Shown: positions 62,496-64,000 of the stretch, in pieces
How the letters are laid out: every line of letters starts with the position of its first letter
How positions within the stretch are numbered: the stretch's first letter is position 1
Assembly: GCF_004364805.1 (NCBI RefSeq)
Contig: NZ_SOAP01000001.1
Coordinates: forward strand, 248,001 to 312,000
DNA from: Pelagimonas phthalicica
GTDB taxonomy: Bacteria > Pseudomonadota > Alphaproteobacteria > Rhodobacterales > Rhodobacteraceae
Length of the DNA stretch: 64,000 nt
Direction: 5' to 3'
The notes under the pieces: model-generated
Told to the model about the DNA's origin: nothing
The model's input: the letters and a program-made list of their open reading frames with translations, nothing else
Databases searched by the model: none
Translations under genes and position numbers: made by a program

Positions 62496-63204
62496 CCTGC
62501 CCTGATATTGTGAATTTCACCCGCCCGGATGCCCAGATCACCCGGCTAAAAGAAATCGGAGCACCGTCCTGATCCGCATCCAGGGCCAAAACGACGATGA
62601 CCGGTAAGTCGCTGTGTTGTTTCAGCGTTTTGGCCTCGTCAGGCTTGGCGGGACGTGCGTAGAAATCGGTTTCGGCGCGGTGATAATCATCGATGCCATA
62701 AGATTTGAAGGTCTCGGTTACCGAACCCAACACATCCCGCCGTTCAACAAAATCCGCAAAGCGATCCGCCGGATACCAAGCCGTGCCAAAGGCCACCGGC
62801 ATTCCGTCGGCAAGCGTGATGCGGCGGCTTTCAACAACCTTTACCCCTTTGGGCAAGTTCAACGCTTCGCGCACCGGTTCGGGGGCAATGATCATATTGG
62901 CCCCTAGCAACGCACCAGTCACCTCGCATCCCTGCGGCAACAGATTACGGCGCAGGCGGGTGCGTTTGCCAATGGCGTAAGAAAGACGCGGCGCCTCTTC
63001 GACAAAGGTGCCGCGCCCTTGCTCAATGCTGACCTTACCGGCTTTGGCCAACGCATCGACCGCACGGCGCACAGAATGGCGCCCAGCCTCAAATCGCGCG
63101 GCAAGCTGCGGTTCGGTCGGCAGCTTGTCCCCGGGGCGCAGACGGCCGGAAGAGATATCATGTGCGAGCGCGTCGCGGATCATTGTCCAATTGGTCCGTG
63201 TCAT
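62485..63204 (-). CDS. phnF: GntR-family regulator PhnF
   Basis: 239 residues from MTRTNWTMIRDALAHDI. The winged helix GRLRPGDKLPTEPQLAARFEAGRHSVRRAVDALAKAGKVSIEQGRGTFVEE is followed by a UTRA effector domain (RNLLPQGCEVTG, VVESRRITLADGMPVAFGTAWYP). PhnF proteins repress phn genes. A PhnF-box palindrome ends 8 nt before the ATG, again with no visible ribosome site, so autoregulation is likely. An earlier in-frame ATG at 63261 would put the palindrome inside the gene and is rejected. Confidence 0.92.
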   Translation of the reverse strand: MTRTNWTMIRDALAHDISSGRLRPGDKLPTEPQLAARFEAGRHSVRRAVDALAKAGKVSIEQGRGTFVEEAPRLSYAIGKRTRLRRNLLPQGCEVTGALLGANMIIAPEPVREALNLPKGVKVVESRRITLADGMPVAFGTAWYPADRFADFVERRDVLGSVTETFKSYGIDDYHRAETDFYARPAKPDEAKTLKQHSDLPVIVVLALDADQDGAPISFSRVIWASGRVKFTISGQDDG

Positions 63205-63211
63205 GTCAGAA

Positions 63212-63223
63212 TCATTCGAATGA
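63212..63223. promoter_or_regulatory. PhnF box 3
   Basis: TCATTCGAATGA, identical to the 45028 site over 12 bases and flanked by A-rich sequence, just upstream of phnF. Confidence 0.8.
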
Positions 63224-63243
63224 ATTTCAGATAGTAGCGTGAC

Positions 63244-63261
63244 GTTACATCTAAGTGACAA
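63244..63261 (-). promoter_or_regulatory. Candidate Pho box upstream of phnF
   Basis: Minus strand TTGTCAC-TTAG-ATGTAAC fits the 7-4-7 direct repeat bound by PhoB (CTGTCAT type). ATGTAAC also occurs upstream of the phnC box. Phosphate-starvation control is expected for C-P lyase genes. Confidence 0.5.
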
Positions 63262-63426
63262 GATTGCCGATCAGAAGCCACATTTGCCGATTTCCGCAGG
63301 CACAGCATTAAGGGAGGCCAGAACGGCCCAAACGTCGTGATGAAATCTGCAGCACGCGGGGAAAAGATTTGCTAAACCCGATTGGTTTCTCTTGGCGTGG
63401 TCAGAGGCTCGGCCTAGGGTCGCGTC

Positions 63427-63897
63427 ATGAACCAGCAAACTTATTTCATTTCACAAATCACGGAATCCGACGACGGGGTTAATGCCCTATTGGCGCGTCA
63501 CCATGCCGATATGCGCGCCGGATCACCCGAGGAAAGCTGCCACGTCATGACCGGTGACGAATTGCGCGCGGCCGGTGCGCAGGTCTTTGCCTTGCGTGAT
63601 GGCGATGGGCAAGTGCAATCGATTGGGGCGTTGAAACCCTTTGGGCAAGCGGTAGAACTGAAAAGCATGCATACCGCGCGCGAGGCCCGAGGCCTGGGTT
63701 ATGGTCGCAAGATGCTGGCGCATCTTTTGCAGGCGGCTAAAGATCAGGGCGCGCAAAGCGCCTGGTTGGAAACCGGCTCTCAGGAGGCGTTTGCACCGGC
63801 GCGGTCTCTGTATCATTCGGCAGGGTTCGAGATTTGCCCACCCTTCGGGGAATATGTCGAGGACCCTCTGAGCACCTTTATGACCAAGCGGCTCTGA
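63427..63897 (+). CDS. GNAT-family N-acetyltransferase
   Basis: 156 residues. MHTAREARGLGYGRKMLAHLLQAAKDQGAQSAWLETGSQEAFAPARSLYHSAGFEICPPFGEY is a full GNAT core. The ElaA/PhnO-like region does not allow a substrate. Convergent with the metal transporter permease gene, their ends 2 nt apart. Confidence 0.87.
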   Translation: MNQQTYFISQITESDDGVNALLARHHADMRAGSPEESCHVMTGDELRAAGAQVFALRDGDGQVQSIGALKPFGQAVELKSMHTAREARGLGYGRKMLAHLLQAAKDQGAQSAWLETGSQEAFAPARSLYHSAGFEICPPFGEYVEDPLSTFMTKRL

Positions 63898-63899
63898 CC

Positions 63900-64000
63900 C
63901 TAACGGCGTCCAAACAGGCTCGAGACAAGAAACAACCCGGCGGCGGCGCAAACGATGCTTGGCCCGGCGGGTGTGTCTATTTCCCAAGCGGCCCACAAGC
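63900..64000 (-). CDS. Metal ABC transporter permease (ZnuB-like), 3' end
   Basis: Minus-strand frame open from the window edge and ending TAG at 63900-63902. The last residues LWAAWEIDTPAGPSIVCAAA and GLFLVSSLFGRR match the C-terminal end of ABC-3 family permeases (DTPxGPSIV then a last helix). The rest lies outside the window. Confidence 0.7.
   Translation of the reverse strand, partial: LWAAWEIDTPAGPSIVCAAAGLFLVSSLFGRR

Noticed and set aside
62485-63261. Longer phnF start at 63261
   Set aside because: It would put the PhnF-box palindrome and the Pho box inside the coding region, and the extra residues are not GntR-like.

Overview
The window looks like the chromosome of a marine alphaproteobacterium of the Rhodobacteraceae (Roseobacter group). 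I infer this from gene content: RTX and Hint-domain exported proteins, MmcB, a DUF6324-type small protein, a RibB/RibA-like fusion next to ribH and nusB, a PhnF-headed C-P lyase operon and a hexapeptide transferase of the phosphonate family. It also carries a tRNA-His of the unusual alphaproteobacterial type, with A73 and no G-1. Base composition is moderately GC-rich. I see no prophage, CRISPR array or intact transposase gene.

Layout. 1-2016: 3' part of a 5-oxoprolinase/hydantoinase gene. 2197-11586: a polyol or sugar ABC importer operon (binding protein, two permeases, a 62-residue membrane protein, two ATPases) ending in a fused dihydroxyacetone kinase and an active-site-altered FBPase-like protein. 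A divergent LacI-type gene and twin operators control it. 11791-15098: three small NTF2/SnoaL-like proteins and an alpha/beta hydrolase, divergent from a LysR gene. 15413-23363: MATE pump, tRNA-His, two-gene membrane/ClpP-like pair, and a cupin-ArsR-SRPBCC operon. 23364-29026: non-coding, repeat-rich stretches around a LysR gene, a DUF1127 gene, BI-1, a cobalamin-riboswitch-controlled DUF1636 gene and rpmG. 29040-40637: MttB-like methyltransferase, two RTX proteins, a gene split by a MITE, an EEP-family nuclease and a TPR protein with a small membrane partner. 40926-44870: nusB-ribH-ribBX, zinc ribbon gene, rlmB, tRNA-Tyr.

45028-63261 is a phosphonate island. On the minus strand phnF-G-H-I-J-K-L-M is followed by phnC-D-E-E and the hexapeptide transferase. 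On the plus strand lies a second operon: a PhnD/C/E-type transporter, a methyltransferase, a diverged PhnM paralogue, an MFS carrier and a TIM-barrel isomerase. The same palindrome (TCATTCGAATGA type) stands in front of all three transcription units, so PhnF probably controls the whole set, including its own gene.

The most unusual points are: a PhnJ that keeps the radical glycine but only one of the four signature cysteines; the second PhnF-box operon with a PhnM paralogue whose metal-site histidine region has changed; an IS630-like MITE family whose ends coincide with TAG stop codons; a different MITE that splits a zinc-ribbon gene; an MFS gene cut before its last helix by an in-frame TGA; and a composite hairpin repeat with compensatory base changes. 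Calls rest on reading the sequence and remembered family signatures; no database search was run.
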